From a virus: a stretch of 28,229 nt of DNA. Below, in pieces: positions 15,891 through 23,146 of this stretch. A program made the translations under genes and the position numbers. The stretch is from positions 1 through 28,229 of IMG/VR virus record IMGVR_UViG_3300028176_000016; one strand, given 5' to 3'. Each line of letters opens with the position of its first letter. The first letter of the stretch is position 1. Under the pieces are notes generated by a model. It did no database searches, had not been told where the DNA came from, and saw only the letters and a program-made list of their open reading frames with translations.

Positions 15891-17695
15891 GCCGCCTCCT
15901 GCGCCCGCACCGGGGCCACCTGGCCATCCGATATCCACCAAACCGCGAGCTCCGGGATGGGGGAGGGGTCGGCGTGGTCACTGGTGGCGAAGCAAAGGAT
16001 CGTGTCAAAGTCCTGGCGAATAGCCAGGAGGAAATCGATCAGATTGGCTCTGTTCAGGGGGTCGAGAATGTCGGCTTCGTCGATCATCAGGAGGCGGGAG
16101 CCGGCCAGGGTAGCCAGCACGAATTGAAACGCGATCCCTGCCCGATACCTGGCGGACTTCGAAAGCAGGGCGTACGGAGTGGTCCCCCGGCACACCTCCA
16201 GATCTTGCGTGAGACGCAGGGGTTCATGTTCATCGATATCCGGGAATAAATACCCGGATGCAAAGGCAAGCCGTTCATTGACCGGCCCCAGGGCCTCAGC
16301 GATGAGCTGAGAGGGGATACCGTCCGGAGCCAGGGCCTTGGCCAGGGCATCGTAAAGGGCAATCTCCTTTTCGGCCTGGGCGATCTTGGCTTGGGCCGCG
16401 TCCGCCGCATCCTTCTTGCGCCAGAACTCCCGTACCGCGTCCAGGAGTTCGTATCCGGTTTTCATGCGGAGGTCCAGGGCGGTGATCTGATCATCGATGG
16501 TGGCGGTGTCCTGGGCCTGCACCTGAGCTTCCTTGATCTTGGCGATCTTGTCGGCCAGGACCTGGCGCTGTTTGCAGTAGTCGTCATAGGTGACCTGGGC
16601 CAGCCGGGCCGCGGCAAGGTCGGTTTCGATGAGAGTGACTTCCTTTTCCTGCTCTTGGAGGTCGGCCTTGGCCCTAGCTATAACTGCCGGGACGATGCCT
16701 GTTGGTATAGTGCCCTTGACGGCTTCCTTGCCGGCGCTGGGGCACCCGATGTTGAAAGCCGGACATAGGGCCGGGAAGTTCTGCGGGTCCTGTCCTTCGG
16801 TCATGGCGCCCACATCCCTTTGCAATGCCTCCAGGATACCCCGGTTAATTTCCAGGGCCTTGACGAAATCCTCCACCGGGCGGTCGGGGTCCGGGGGGTC
16901 CGGGGGGGATGCTTCCAGGGAGACGAGGGCCGCTTCCAATTCCGGGAGCTTGTCAACCTTGGCTTCTACCTTGCCGCGGTTGCGCTGCAACTTATCCCGT
17001 TCGGCCCGGAGAGCCGACAGCCCGGCTTCCACGTCCGCCGTCTGGATGTCGGGGAGGATACGGAGCACCCCGCCGATGGTGGCCTTGGGTTCGGGTTCTT
17101 CTGCTGCGAATTCCTTGACGATCCGTTTGGCCACGATCCGGCGATTGATGGCTTCGGTTTCGGCGGCGGCAAAGCCTTTTTCAATAGCCACTTTGGCGAG
17201 GTCGTTTATGGGGCCAACCGTGTGCTCTTCAAATTTCACTTCTCCCAAGGCGCTTGATAGTCTGATAGCCAAATCGCTGCGCGTCGGTGAGAGCCCCGGC
17301 AACAGCCGAAACAGCACCTCACGCCGGGCCTTGTCCTCCAGGGAGAGGAAGTGAAGGGGGTCCGCCAGGATGGACAGCATGACCGCATCTTCGGGGATAG
17401 GGCCGGTGACACTAGCCGGTGTCTTAGGCGTCTTCTTGCGGGTCGTGGTGGTCTTGTCGGCCCAAGTGATCGTGACCTCCGCTGTCTTGGCCCCCTCGTG
17501 GATGAAAGCCGCCTGTTGTTCGTGGGTCTTGAGTCCCCGGGCCTGGCCGGTGAGCGCCCAAGAAATTGAATCCCTCAAAGAAGATTTTCCCGCCTCATTA
17601 GGACCCGCACAAAGATGGATGGGTGCTCCTGACAAATCCCATTTCACCGATTCTATGGCAAGAAAATTTTTGACAGAAAGATGCTGTATTTTCAT
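15887..17695 (-). CDS. SMC/Rad50/RecF-like AAA ATPase
   Basis: The 602-residue product starts at the ATG at 17695 behind GGAGG. The upstream extension overlaps an HNH relic and is rejected. It begins 'MKIQHLSVKNFLAIESVKW', the standard start of RecF/SbcC-like ATPases, with Walker A 'GPNEAGKSS' at 31-39. The C-terminal half carries a signature-like region (~505-520, 'LLSKSARYRAGIAFQF') and Walker B 'LLMIDEAD' at 535-542. Between them lie long Lys/Glu/Ala-rich coiled-coil segments with a short central Cys pair ('LCPAFNIGCP') that is not a true CxxC zinc hook. The family tethers or clamps DNA for nucleases. The PD-(D/E)XK nuclease next to it is a likely partner in recombination or repair. Confidence 0.88.
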   Translation of the reverse strand: MKIQHLSVKNFLAIESVKWDLSGAPIHLCAGPNEAGKSSLRDSISWALTGQARGLKTHEQQAAFIHEGAKTAEVTITWADKTTTTRKKTPKTPASVTGPIPEDAVMLSILADPLHFLSLEDKARREVLFRLLPGLSPTRSDLAIRLSSALGEVKFEEHTVGPINDLAKVAIEKGFAAAETEAINRRIVAKRIVKEFAAEEPEPKATIGGVLRILPDIQTADVEAGLSALRAERDKLQRNRGKVEAKVDKLPELEAALVSLEASPPDPPDPDRPVEDFVKALEINRGILEALQRDVGAMTEGQDPQNFPALCPAFNIGCPSAGKEAVKGTIPTGIVPAVIARAKADLQEQEKEVTLIETDLAAARLAQVTYDDYCKQRQVLADKIAKIKEAQVQAQDTATIDDQITALDLRMKTGYELLDAVREFWRKKDAADAAQAKIAQAEKEIALYDALAKALAPDGIPSQLIAEALGPVNERLAFASGYLFPDIDEHEPLRLTQDLEVCRGTTPYALLSKSARYRAGIAFQFVLATLAGSRLLMIDEADILDPLNRANLIDFLLAIRQDFDTILCFATSDHADPSPIPELAVWWISDGQVAPVRAQEAA

Positions 17696-17705
17696 GATAC
17701 CTCCG

Positions 17706-17849
17706 TTATTGTTTGCCATTGACCCGATAAAATCTCCTGCATTCAGGGTGGCAAGCTTGACCTTGTTTGCCGATGGACAGTTGAATAGGGTCATCATGTA
17801 GTTTGCAGATAGTACATTTTCGCCAGTTCGCGTGTCCACATGCATTTAA
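17706..17849 (-). pseudogene. Relic of an HNH homing endonuclease (C-terminal zinc-binding tail)
   Basis: In this frame the 47 residues before the stop read 'LNACGHANWRKCTICKLHDD' and end 'CHPECRRFYRVNGKQ'. They align without gaps around the cysteines with the tail of the intact HNH protein at 27029-27619 ('LACGNKSWRKCFVCGKYDDP ... HRSCVNEY'). Shared are ACG, WRKC, the second Cys, DDP and a later Cys. No ATG, GTG or TTG start exists between the nuclease stop at 17872 and the homology, and the HNH core is absent. The segment is less GC-rich than its neighbours and fills the gap before the Rad50-like gene. A short live zinc-finger protein with an unseen start is the alternative. Confidence 0.65.
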
Positions 17850-17871
17850 CGCATATCTTGGCTGCCATGAT

Positions 17872-19014
17872 TCATCCCTTAACCTTGCTGAACCCGATCT
17901 TCTCAGTCTGCTTACTCGGAGCCCCGGCCAGGATCGCCTCAAGCAGGTCCTTCCTCTTGAGCTTCTTAAGGCCACGCTCCAAGCTGGTCTTTGTCAGATT
18001 CAATAGCCCCCATACCTGGTCAACTTCCAGGCCCTCGCCCAGCAGCGTCTCGGTAATCTCCCGTGGGTCCAGGTCGTAGGATGTGCTGAGGGAGGTGCCG
18101 TAGATTTGATCGTTTACCCTTACCGGCCCGTTTGCCTGCACGTATTCCTTGAGACGCCCGGTGATCATCTTGTCCGTCTCCCGCACGGCCAGGAGCAGGG
18201 TCGCCGCTTTCTCGGCCTGTTCCCGGGTAGCCGGGGCCATGACCTCCACTGGGATGAGGGCCGACTGCATAACCGGGCAATGGCTTTGCACTCCACACCA
18301 TGAGCAGTAAGACCCGGGTGTAGGGTCATACTTTTTATCCGATTCGATGGTGGCCACCAGTTTTTCCAGTTCGGCCGGCACGGTGTCCAGGTCTTCCGGG
18401 AGCAGCAAGATTTCACGCTCGGCGCCGTATCTGAGAAAGTGGAGCCGTAGCAGAATTTCTTGAGCATCCGGATAGAGCGCCCGGCGCACTGCCCACCCGT
18501 AAATCCGGGTCTGGAGGTTCTTGTCGATGTCCATGACCGCCCTGTTGGATTTCCAATCTTGCACCACGACTAAGCCGCCCTGCCGGTAGGTGAGGTCCAC
18601 CACGGCCCGGAAAAAGGCGTCCTTGGCGAACCACTCCACCGGCTCCCATGCCCGGTTAAAGGCGAGTTGCTTTTCAACCCCAGGGGCTGCCATGGGCGGC
18701 AAGATAAAGTTTTTCACGAACCGGGGCCATACCTCCAGCACGTCCGCCGGGGCCTCCTTGGGGGTGATCGCCTGGGCATAGGTCCAGTCGGTTTGTAGGC
18801 CAACGTCAATGAGCCGGAGCAGGTATTTCGCCGCCAGTTCGTGAAGCATCTGGCCGATGATAAGCGGTTCGCTGGTGGCCCGGGGGATTTTGTCGATGCG
18901 GATGAGCTTATAGGCGTAAGGGCACCCCCCATGCACGTCGCCGCCGTGGTACATCTCCAAAGCTGAGTGAGAATATCCGATTTTTTTACCCATAGTTTGG
19001 CTCTCCTGGCTCAT
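17872..19014 (-). CDS. PD-(D/E)XK nuclease, Cas4/RecB-like with Fe-S cysteines
   Basis: The 380-residue product starts behind GGAGAG. Residues of the RecB/Cas4-type active site are visible: H58 in 'IGQMLHELAAKY', D140 in 'FFRAVVDLTYR', D153 and K155 in 'VVVQDWKSNR', and Q168 in 'LQTRIYGWAV'. A Cys at 31 ('GGCPYAYKL') and three at 237, 240 and 246 ('YCSWCGVQSHCPV') match the split Fe-S cluster pattern of AddB/Cas4-like nucleases. It probably resects double-stranded DNA ends. The Rad50-like ATPase downstream is a plausible partner, as in phage recombination modules. The C-terminal ~100 residues are an extra, mostly helical part. No cas genes are near, so this is not a CRISPR function. Confidence 0.88.
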   Translation of the reverse strand: MSQESQTMGKKIGYSHSALEMYHGGDVHGGCPYAYKLIRIDKIPRATSEPLIIGQMLHELAAKYLLRLIDVGLQTDWTYAQAITPKEAPADVLEVWPRFVKNFILPPMAAPGVEKQLAFNRAWEPVEWFAKDAFFRAVVDLTYRQGGLVVVQDWKSNRAVMDIDKNLQTRIYGWAVRRALYPDAQEILLRLHFLRYGAEREILLLPEDLDTVPAELEKLVATIESDKKYDPTPGSYCSWCGVQSHCPVMQSALIPVEVMAPATREQAEKAATLLLAVRETDKMITGRLKEYVQANGPVRVNDQIYGTSLSTSYDLDPREITETLLGEGLEVDQVWGLLNLTKTSLERGLKKLKRKDLLEAILAGAPSKQTEKIGFSKVKG

Positions 19015-19016
19015 GG

Positions 19017-19220
19017 TTATCTCTCCGCTCGCGCTCTGGCCAATTTCGATAATGACCAGAGCTTTTGGGCCTTTTCTTCAAAAGACGCCTCGCCATAGAA
19101 CGGTACTGCCCCCAGGTTCTGGTGATAAAGGTTTTCGGCTTTCATCCCCTCTATTTCTGCGTTAACTGCTAATGCCTCAATCATGGTTTGCAGCAGCAAG
19201 CCTACCCTAAATGTGTCCAT
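19017..19220 (-). CDS. Small hypothetical protein, 67 aa
   Basis: This ORF starts behind AAGGAGG and ends two bases before the nuclease start. It is a helical protein: 'MDTFRVGLLLQTMIEALAVN', then 'AEIEGMKAENLYHQNLGAVP' and a charged C-terminus. Similar short proteins preceding recombination genes are frequent in phages, but I cannot name a function. Its leader carries a sequence that is repeated before the next gene upstream. Confidence 0.75.
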   Translation of the reverse strand: MDTFRVGLLLQTMIEALAVNAEIEGMKAENLYHQNLGAVPFYGEASFEEKAQKLWSLSKLARARAER

Positions 19221-19232
19221 ATTGCCTCCTTC

Positions 19233-19285
19233 GCCTCCCCCGGGGACCGGCTCTTTGCTCAGTACCGGCTCCTGGTGTTAGGGTT
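19233..19285 (-). repeat. Leader repeat copy A
   Basis: This gap contains a sequence resembling the leader of the upstream gene at 19606-19672. Both have a CTAAC-type start, a GGxGCCG block, a GTA(C/T)TG...CAAAGAGC core and a GGGAGG-type end just before the start codon. Copy A also has GAGCCGGT twice, 18 bases apart. Confidence 0.45.
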
Positions 19286-19289
19286 GACG

Positions 19290-19601
19290 TTAGTCGGGAA
19301 TTCGCTCATAGATAGTCTTCGTTATCACCTTGGCCGCCACTTCGCAGATGCTGTCGGGGTTAAATTCCCATCCGATTTCTCTCGGAGAATTATCGCCCGT
19401 GGTATATGCATCCAGGAAACCGATGAGCATCCCGTCAACCTCGGCCACCACAAAAACATCGGTCCACCACCGATGCTCGCCTTTTTGAGCCTCGTACACT
19501 CGGTTGGCATTAAAGAGGGTTTCGATCAGGGTGTCCTCAGAAACCCCATAGCCCTGGCGCAAATTGTATTCGGTTAAATGCTGTCTGATTTTGTCGTTCA
19601 T
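19290..19601 (-). CDS. Hypothetical protein, 103 aa
   Basis: I choose the ATG at 19601 behind GGGAGG. A longer in-frame version lacks a ribosome site. The product reads 'MNDKIRQHLTEYNLRQGYGV', then 'WTDVFVVAEVDGMLIGFLDA' and a helical end 'VAAKVITKTIYERIPD'. It looks like a small soluble alpha/beta protein. No motif is recognised. It belongs to the early operon. Confidence 0.75.
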   Translation of the reverse strand: MNDKIRQHLTEYNLRQGYGVSEDTLIETLFNANRVYEAQKGEHRWWTDVFVVAEVDGMLIGFLDAYTTGDNSPREIGWEFNPDSICEVAAKVITKTIYERIPD

Positions 19602-19605
19602 AAAT

Positions 19606-19672
19606 CCTCCCTTGGGGCCTCCCCGCTCTTTGTCCAATACGGGTCGGCCCCGGTTGTGGTTAGCATTATCCC
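19606..19672 (-). repeat. Leader repeat copy B
   Basis: This is the counterpart of copy A (19233-19285) in the leader of the 103-aa gene, sharing the GTATTG...CAAAGAGC core and the GGGAGG end. The copies are diverged but in the same place relative to the start codon. They may be a remnant of leader duplication or a shared RNA element. Confidence 0.45.
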
Positions 19673-19709
19673 GGCCCTGGATGTGCGGATGGTGCCGGGC
19701 TAGGAGTGA

Positions 19710-21053
19710 TTAAAACAGTGATTTACGAGTCCCCCCGTTACCCTTGGGCACCTGGTGAGAAGCCACGACCGCCGCCGGGGTAGCATCCAACCGCTCCTTT
19801 CCCTCCTGGGCCTCATCCGCCGCGGTGACCACCTTGAGCACAATCCCAGCCTCGTTAAAGGCTTTTCCGATCTTCTGCACCGTCAACCCGCCGGCCACTT
19901 CCGCCAGGTTGTCCACCAGTTCAAGGGTCATGGTCATGTCGCCGCCCAGGTCCGGCCCCCAGTCGAGCCACCAGCCGATGCGGACGCCTTTGGTGGTCAC
20001 CAGGGCACAGGGCAGGTCCACAACTGCATCAGGGGACTTTGCCAGTTCCATGAGAGCCGGGAGGGTGATTGCCCTGTCAAGGGGCTCCTGGTCCCCTCCG
20101 TTTCCGGGGTCCTGGTCTTGCGTCCCTGCCGCTGCTGAGGGTTCCGGGTCGGGGGTACTGGGTTGGGTAGCCTGGGTCTTTTTCTTGCCGCCAGTGGGCT
20201 TAGGTGCGGTTGTTTCGATGACCACCCCCTCGGGGTAAAATTCTTCCGCCGTTTCCACCTGCTCTTGTGTCGGTTCCTCATGCGGGGCGACAAGCAGGCG
20301 TCGGGCCTGATCCTCAATCAGGTCCATCCTGATCTTGTGCTCCACGCGTTGCCGAGCCCGTTCATATCCCAACTCAGCCAGCTCACTCTCCGGCCCCCGG
20401 TATTCGATGCTCATGACGAAAACCACCATGGGTTTGCCGGTGGTGGGGATGGTGACCGTTTTAGGCGAGAGCACCAGCATCAGGGGGATACCCGATAGCG
20501 GCCCCCCGGTGATTGCCTTGATGAGCGCCATTGACGACAGGATGGCATTGACGCTGTTAAAGGAGGTCGTCCTAAAAGACCAGACGCCGCCCACCCGGTT
20601 GACGCCTTCGATGAGTACGGACAAAGTTCCGAGGGTCTTGCACTTGTCCTGCTCCTGGTACATGGGGTCTTGCCGCTCACAGGGGCACGGGCACGACTGG
20701 TAGTTCCCATTCTCGCCGGTGAGCCGTGAGGCCGTTTCCCCGTCCCCGGAGCACCAGCACCGGGAGCCTTTGTAGCAGGCATAGCGGGTAAAGAAATTCA
20801 AGTCGATGTCATCGTATAAAAGCCGGATCGGGATTTCGGTGAGTTTGCTGCCCCCGGGGTTGATTTGGGCCATAAGGTCGGTGTCGGGCATGAGGCGCCC
20901 GGCCGCGTCCCTCTGCATGGTCGTAATAACGATGTGGTCGAGCTTCTTGGGCTGGGCGAATTGCTTGCCCTGGGCTGAGGTCTTCATCTCGCCCTTCTCC
21001 CCGATCTTAATCCGGCCTCTCTCTGCCAATCTCGGAATGAGATTTTTAATCAT
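19710..21053 (-). CDS. Gp3-like / recombination-directionality-factor-like protein
   Basis: The 447-residue product starts at ATG 21053, seven bases after GGAGGG. The N-terminal ~230 residues match a phage family annotated as Gp3-like or 'hydrolase or metal-binding': 'IPIRLLYDDIDLNFFTRYAC', cysteine-rich 'YKGSRCWCSGDGE' and 'SCPCPCERQ', then 'GVWSFRTTSFNSVNAILSSM', 'ITGGPLSGIPLMLVLSPKTV'. The clustered cysteines suggest metal binding. The middle is a Pro/Glu/Gln-rich linker (about residues 275-325), followed by an unrelated globular C-terminus. The phiC31 Gp3 member controls serine integrase direction. That role is not shown here, and no integrase is in the window. The first gene after the small zinc proteins, it is clearly an early gene. 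Confidence 0.65.
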   Translation of the reverse strand: MIKNLIPRLAERGRIKIGEKGEMKTSAQGKQFAQPKKLDHIVITTMQRDAAGRLMPDTDLMAQINPGGSKLTEIPIRLLYDDIDLNFFTRYACYKGSRCWCSGDGETASRLTGENGNYQSCPCPCERQDPMYQEQDKCKTLGTLSVLIEGVNRVGGVWSFRTTSFNSVNAILSSMALIKAITGGPLSGIPLMLVLSPKTVTIPTTGKPMVVFVMSIEYRGPESELAELGYERARQRVEHKIRMDLIEDQARRLLVAPHEEPTQEQVETAEEFYPEGVVIETTAPKPTGGKKKTQATQPSTPDPEPSAAAGTQDQDPGNGGDQEPLDRAITLPALMELAKSPDAVVDLPCALVTTKGVRIGWWLDWGPDLGGDMTMTLELVDNLAEVAGGLTVQKIGKAFNEAGIVLKVVTAADEAQEGKERLDATPAAVVASHQVPKGNGGTRKSLF

Positions 21054-21080
21054 CAAAAAACCCTCCTTACCCTTGGGGTA

Positions 21081-21221
21081 TTATTTGCCATCGATAAAAT
21101 AGGCGGCCACGTAGATCGAAGCCCAGCCGCCGATCAGCAGGAGAAACAGCGCGGCCATCTTTAGCCGATCCCGCCACGACTCACCCCGTCTCAGGGGCCA
21201 GAAGATATTGAGTAGTTTCGT
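21081..21221 (-). CDS. Small membrane protein, start uncertain (ACG or ATG)
   Basis: The C-terminal 25 residues are a clear membrane helix ('AALFLLLIGGWASIYVAAYF') preceded by a basic region ('WPLRRGESWRDRLK'). The only ATG near it (21158) has no ribosome site and would remove the basic part. A perfect AGGAGG lies seven bases before an ACG codon at 21221, giving a 46-residue protein starting TKLLNIFWPLRR. Which start is used cannot be decided. The gene overlaps the end of the zinc ribbon gene. It could be a small inner-membrane protein. One helix alone does not make it a holin. Confidence 0.5.
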   Translation of the reverse strand, partial: TKLLNIFWPLRRGESWRDRLKMAALFLLLIGGWASIYVAAYFIDGK

Positions 21222-21400
21222 GTCTCTACCTCCTGCACCGCCCGGGCCTCTTGCTCCGCCCACAACGGCGCCCAAATGTCCTCATCTAGCCGCAGCATGA
21301 CCCCGCCGCATTCAATGCAAAGGGCCATGTGATCGTCGACCCCGGCGATGCGCTTGTCACTTTCGCCGCAGTCAGCGCAGAGATACTCATATAGGGGCAT
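21191..21400 (-). CDS. FmdB-type zinc ribbon protein
   Basis: The 69-residue product starts behind GAGGAGG. It begins 'MPLYEYLCADCGESDKRIAG' and continues 'HMALCIECGGVML'. The MPxYEYxC start with two CxxC pairs is the hallmark of FmdB-family zinc ribbons, usually regulatory or of unknown role. It is one of several small zinc proteins in the early operon. Confidence 0.85.
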   Translation of the reverse strand: MPLYEYLCADCGESDKRIAGVDDHMALCIECGGVMLRLDEDIWAPLWAEQEARAVQEVETRNYSISSGP

Positions 21401-21414
21401 AAAACCTCCTCGTC

Positions 21415-21714
21415 TCAACCCCACGCCTGGGCATGGGATTCGTATTTTGCATTCCGTTCATGGCACCGGGGGCATATCCTATGCTCATGACTCCAAAACG
21501 GTTGGCTGCAAGCCAGGCAGATCCGCTTAACCATATTTTCGATGCGAGTACCGGATTTCATGTGCTGCCGTTGCCACCATAACTTCCTCGCCTTTCGGCA
21601 TGACTCCCGGCCGCAAGTGATCTGGTCTTTCCTGTCCTTGAAATACCATCGCATACAACAAATGCACTTCTTGCGGTCCGGTCGTTTTCTGCGGTTGTCG
21701 ATCTTCTCAAGCAT
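21415..21714 (-). CDS. Double zinc-finger protein, 99 aa
   Basis: This basic protein has two cysteine-rich modules: 'KKCICCMRWYFKDRKDQITC' with a following 'GRESCRKAR', and 'ICLACSQPFWSHEHRICPRC'. These look like two zinc ribbons of CxxC...CxxxxC and CxxC...CxxC type, joined by an Arg/Gln-rich helix. It probably binds nucleic acid. The ATG overlaps the end of the upstream gene. No specific family is recognised. Confidence 0.8.
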   Translation of the reverse strand: MLEKIDNRRKRPDRKKCICCMRWYFKDRKDQITCGRESCRKARKLWWQRQHMKSGTRIENMVKRICLACSQPFWSHEHRICPRCHERNAKYESHAQAWG

Positions 21715-22018
21715 TTTTTAATTCCCCCCGGCCCCCATAGAAATAAACTCCGGTTTCCACATCGAAGTATCCGCCGCGCTTTCTCTGCATCCCCTTAGAG
21801 AACGTCCAAAACTCTAGTTCCCAGGTGATAAACCGTCCGCCGAGCCACCGGGAATTGCAGGCGTAGAGGGCCGACATATCATCTTTGAACGCTTCCCATG
21901 ATCCATCCCGGCCCCAGCCCTGGACCTGCGTTCCCACGCAGTATAGGGGCTTCTCTACGATCTTGAGTTCCGGGATCGGGTTCGGTTCCAAGTAGATTTG
22001 CTGGGCTGTGGATTGCAT
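21707..22018 (-). CDS. Hypothetical protein, ~103 aa
   Basis: GGAGG lies eight bases before the ATG at 22018. The ATG at 22024 is too close to it, so the shorter start is chosen. The product is rich in Trp, Tyr and Gly ('GTQVQGWGRDGSWEAFKDDM', 'FITWELEFWTFSKGMQRKRG'), an all-beta-like composition. I recognise no motif. It is the first clearly supported gene of the minus-strand early operon after the operator region. Confidence 0.7.
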   Translation of the reverse strand: MQSTAQQIYLEPNPIPELKIVEKPLYCVGTQVQGWGRDGSWEAFKDDMSALYACNSRWLGGRFITWELEFWTFSKGMQRKRGGYFDVETGVYFYGGRGELKNA

Positions 22019-22154
22019 GGTCATTGCCTCCATTCTGGATTTGAGCAAAGGCGCTCATTGAGGGTCGCGAATCCGCCAGAACTCGTGACCCCGATCAGAG
22101 CCTTCACTGAGTTTCGGTTTAAGGGTTATCGTTTCGCATCGCACTTCCCGGCTG

Positions 22155-22379
22155 CTACTCGCGCCCTTGCCGCTTTCGGTACTTGCTGGCCTTCCGCTCA
22201 CCCCTGGGGTTAATGGGCTGGCCTACACCTGAGCTTTCCCTACGTCGCGCCGCCTGCGCTTTCGCCTCACTTCCGGTTCTTAGCTTCGCCACGGTTGCCG
22301 GGGCCGTGTGCCCCCAAATTGTCTCGGGTGTCAGGTTCATCACCTTGGCGCCCGCGCCGCCAGATGGTTTCGGTTCCAT
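22155..22379 (-). CDS. Small basic protein, 74 aa (hypothetical)
   Basis: This frame has GC-rich third positions and a protein-like composition, rich in Arg, Lys, Ala and Gly, with 'NLTPETIWGHTAPATVAKLR' followed by a very basic tail ('GERKASKYRKRQGRE'). It could be a small DNA- or RNA-binding regulator at the head of the early operon. The ribosome site before the ATG at 22379 is weak. The 106 bases between it and the next gene hold only a possible 29-codon ORF (MRCETITLKPKL...), which I do not list. Existence is moderately supported. Confidence 0.45.
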   Translation of the reverse strand: MEPKPSGGAGAKVMNLTPETIWGHTAPATVAKLRTGSEAKAQAARRRESSGVGQPINPRGERKASKYRKRQGRE

Positions 22380-22633
22380 CGCCTACCTGCCCTACCAGAT
22401 TCGATCTGTCGGCCAGGCGGGGCCGGAATCCCTCCTGTCGCCCCATTTGCAATTTTTATGAGGCGCTACCCTCTACGGTTGCTATCCCGTCTCCGATTGG
22501 CTGGGGTCCGGTTTCTGCTTTAGTTTGCTGGCCGCCGTGAGCCTGGCCACCCCCGCCTTGATTTTTGCGATTTTTTGTCGGTTGTGGCTAACCTCCTTGA
22601 TTTGTTGTGATTGTTTGATTGATTGTCTTTAGC
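22380..22633. other. Leader of the early operon, no certain gene
   Basis: Between operator and first gene, the minus frame from about 22601 to a TAG at 22482 is open with GC-rich third positions and a plausible product ('VSHNRQKIAKIKAGVARLTA...'). It has no ATG, GTG or TTG near the good ribosome site AAGGAGG (22598-22592). It may be leader RNA, a damaged regulator gene, or a gene with an unusual start. Nothing else is seen. Confidence 0.4.
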
Positions 22634-22684
22634 GTATACCAATTTGATATACACGTCAAGTAAAAAAGTACCTATTTGATATTT
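22634..22684. promoter_or_regulatory. Operator pair and divergent promoter region
   Basis: GTATACCAATTTGATATAC (22634-22652) is a 19-bp near-perfect dyad (8 of 9 pairs, central base free). A second, degenerate copy GTACCTATTTGATATTT lies at 22668-22684, about 32 bases away, three helical turns. Between them, on the minus strand, TTGACG (22658-22653) precedes TATA-like sequence within the dyad, so a repressor bound there would block the leftward promoter. Exact -10 boxes are uncertain. This looks like the early control switch of the phage, but no repressor gene is visible in the window. Confidence 0.6.
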
Positions 22685-22816
22685 TTATTAGCTTCGGGAG
22701 GCCGACTCTCGGGATTATCTATGGGATGGCTTTAAAGCGGAGCAGACAGGAAGGTAATTTTCCAGTTGACTTCGCCGCCCGGCATAGGGCATCTTGGCGA
22801 GAGGAGGGACTTGATC

Positions 22817-23131
22817 GTGGAGACTTTGAGCAAATTACTCGCGGGCTTAATCGTCGCCTTTATCGGCTTTTTAGCGATCCCCGGGCACGATATGGTGGTG
22901 GTCTACAAATCGCCGGAAGCGTTCCGGGAGGCCATGGCGCTCTATGATGCCAACAACAAAACCGTGACCCCCGCTTACATCGCCAGGACCTTGGGGCTAG
23001 TGCCGAAGGGCACGAAGGCCGACCTGATGGAATGCTCATGGAGTTATGGCTTGAACAAGGTGCTCATTACTACGGGAGCACAGGCGGGGAAGGTGGGCTG
23101 GGTGCCCATTGAATGGTATCATTCAGAGTAG
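22817..23131 (+). CDS. Small exported protein with SH3-like C-terminus
   Basis: I choose the GTG at 22817, eight bases after GGAGGG, giving 104 residues. Residues ~4-20 ('LSKLLAGLIVAFIGFLAIPG') form a signal peptide or membrane anchor. The C-terminal part ends 'GLNKVLITTGAQAGKVGWVP', the pattern of a bacterial SH3 domain (G-K-x-G-W-V-P). Such proteins act in the periplasm or at the cell wall. It is one of only two plus-strand genes in the window. It diverges from the early operon at the operator region and stops 15 bases from the convergent terminase ATPase stop. It could be a lysogenic-conversion or exclusion gene. That is inference. Confidence 0.75.
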   Translation: METLSKLLAGLIVAFIGFLAIPGHDMVVVYKSPEAFREAMALYDANNKTVTPAYIARTLGLVPKGTKADLMECSWSYGLNKVLITTGAQAGKVGWVPIEWYHSE

Positions 23132-23146
23132 GCGGGGGTTTGTGCC

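Noticed and set aside
17816-17865. Alternative 24-codon ORF MAAKICVKCMWTR... overlapping the HNH relic.
   Set aside because: It is very short, has no ribosome site, and the similarity to the intact HNH tail lies in another frame.
17872-19014. Cas4-like nuclease as a hint of CRISPR.
   Set aside because: No repeats or cas genes are present. Cas4/RecB-like nucleases are common phage recombination enzymes.
22482-22601. Open minus-strand frame with coding-like composition (VSHNRQKIAKIKAGVARLTA...).
   Set aside because: No usable start codon follows its good ribosome site, so it is described as leader rather than listed as a gene.
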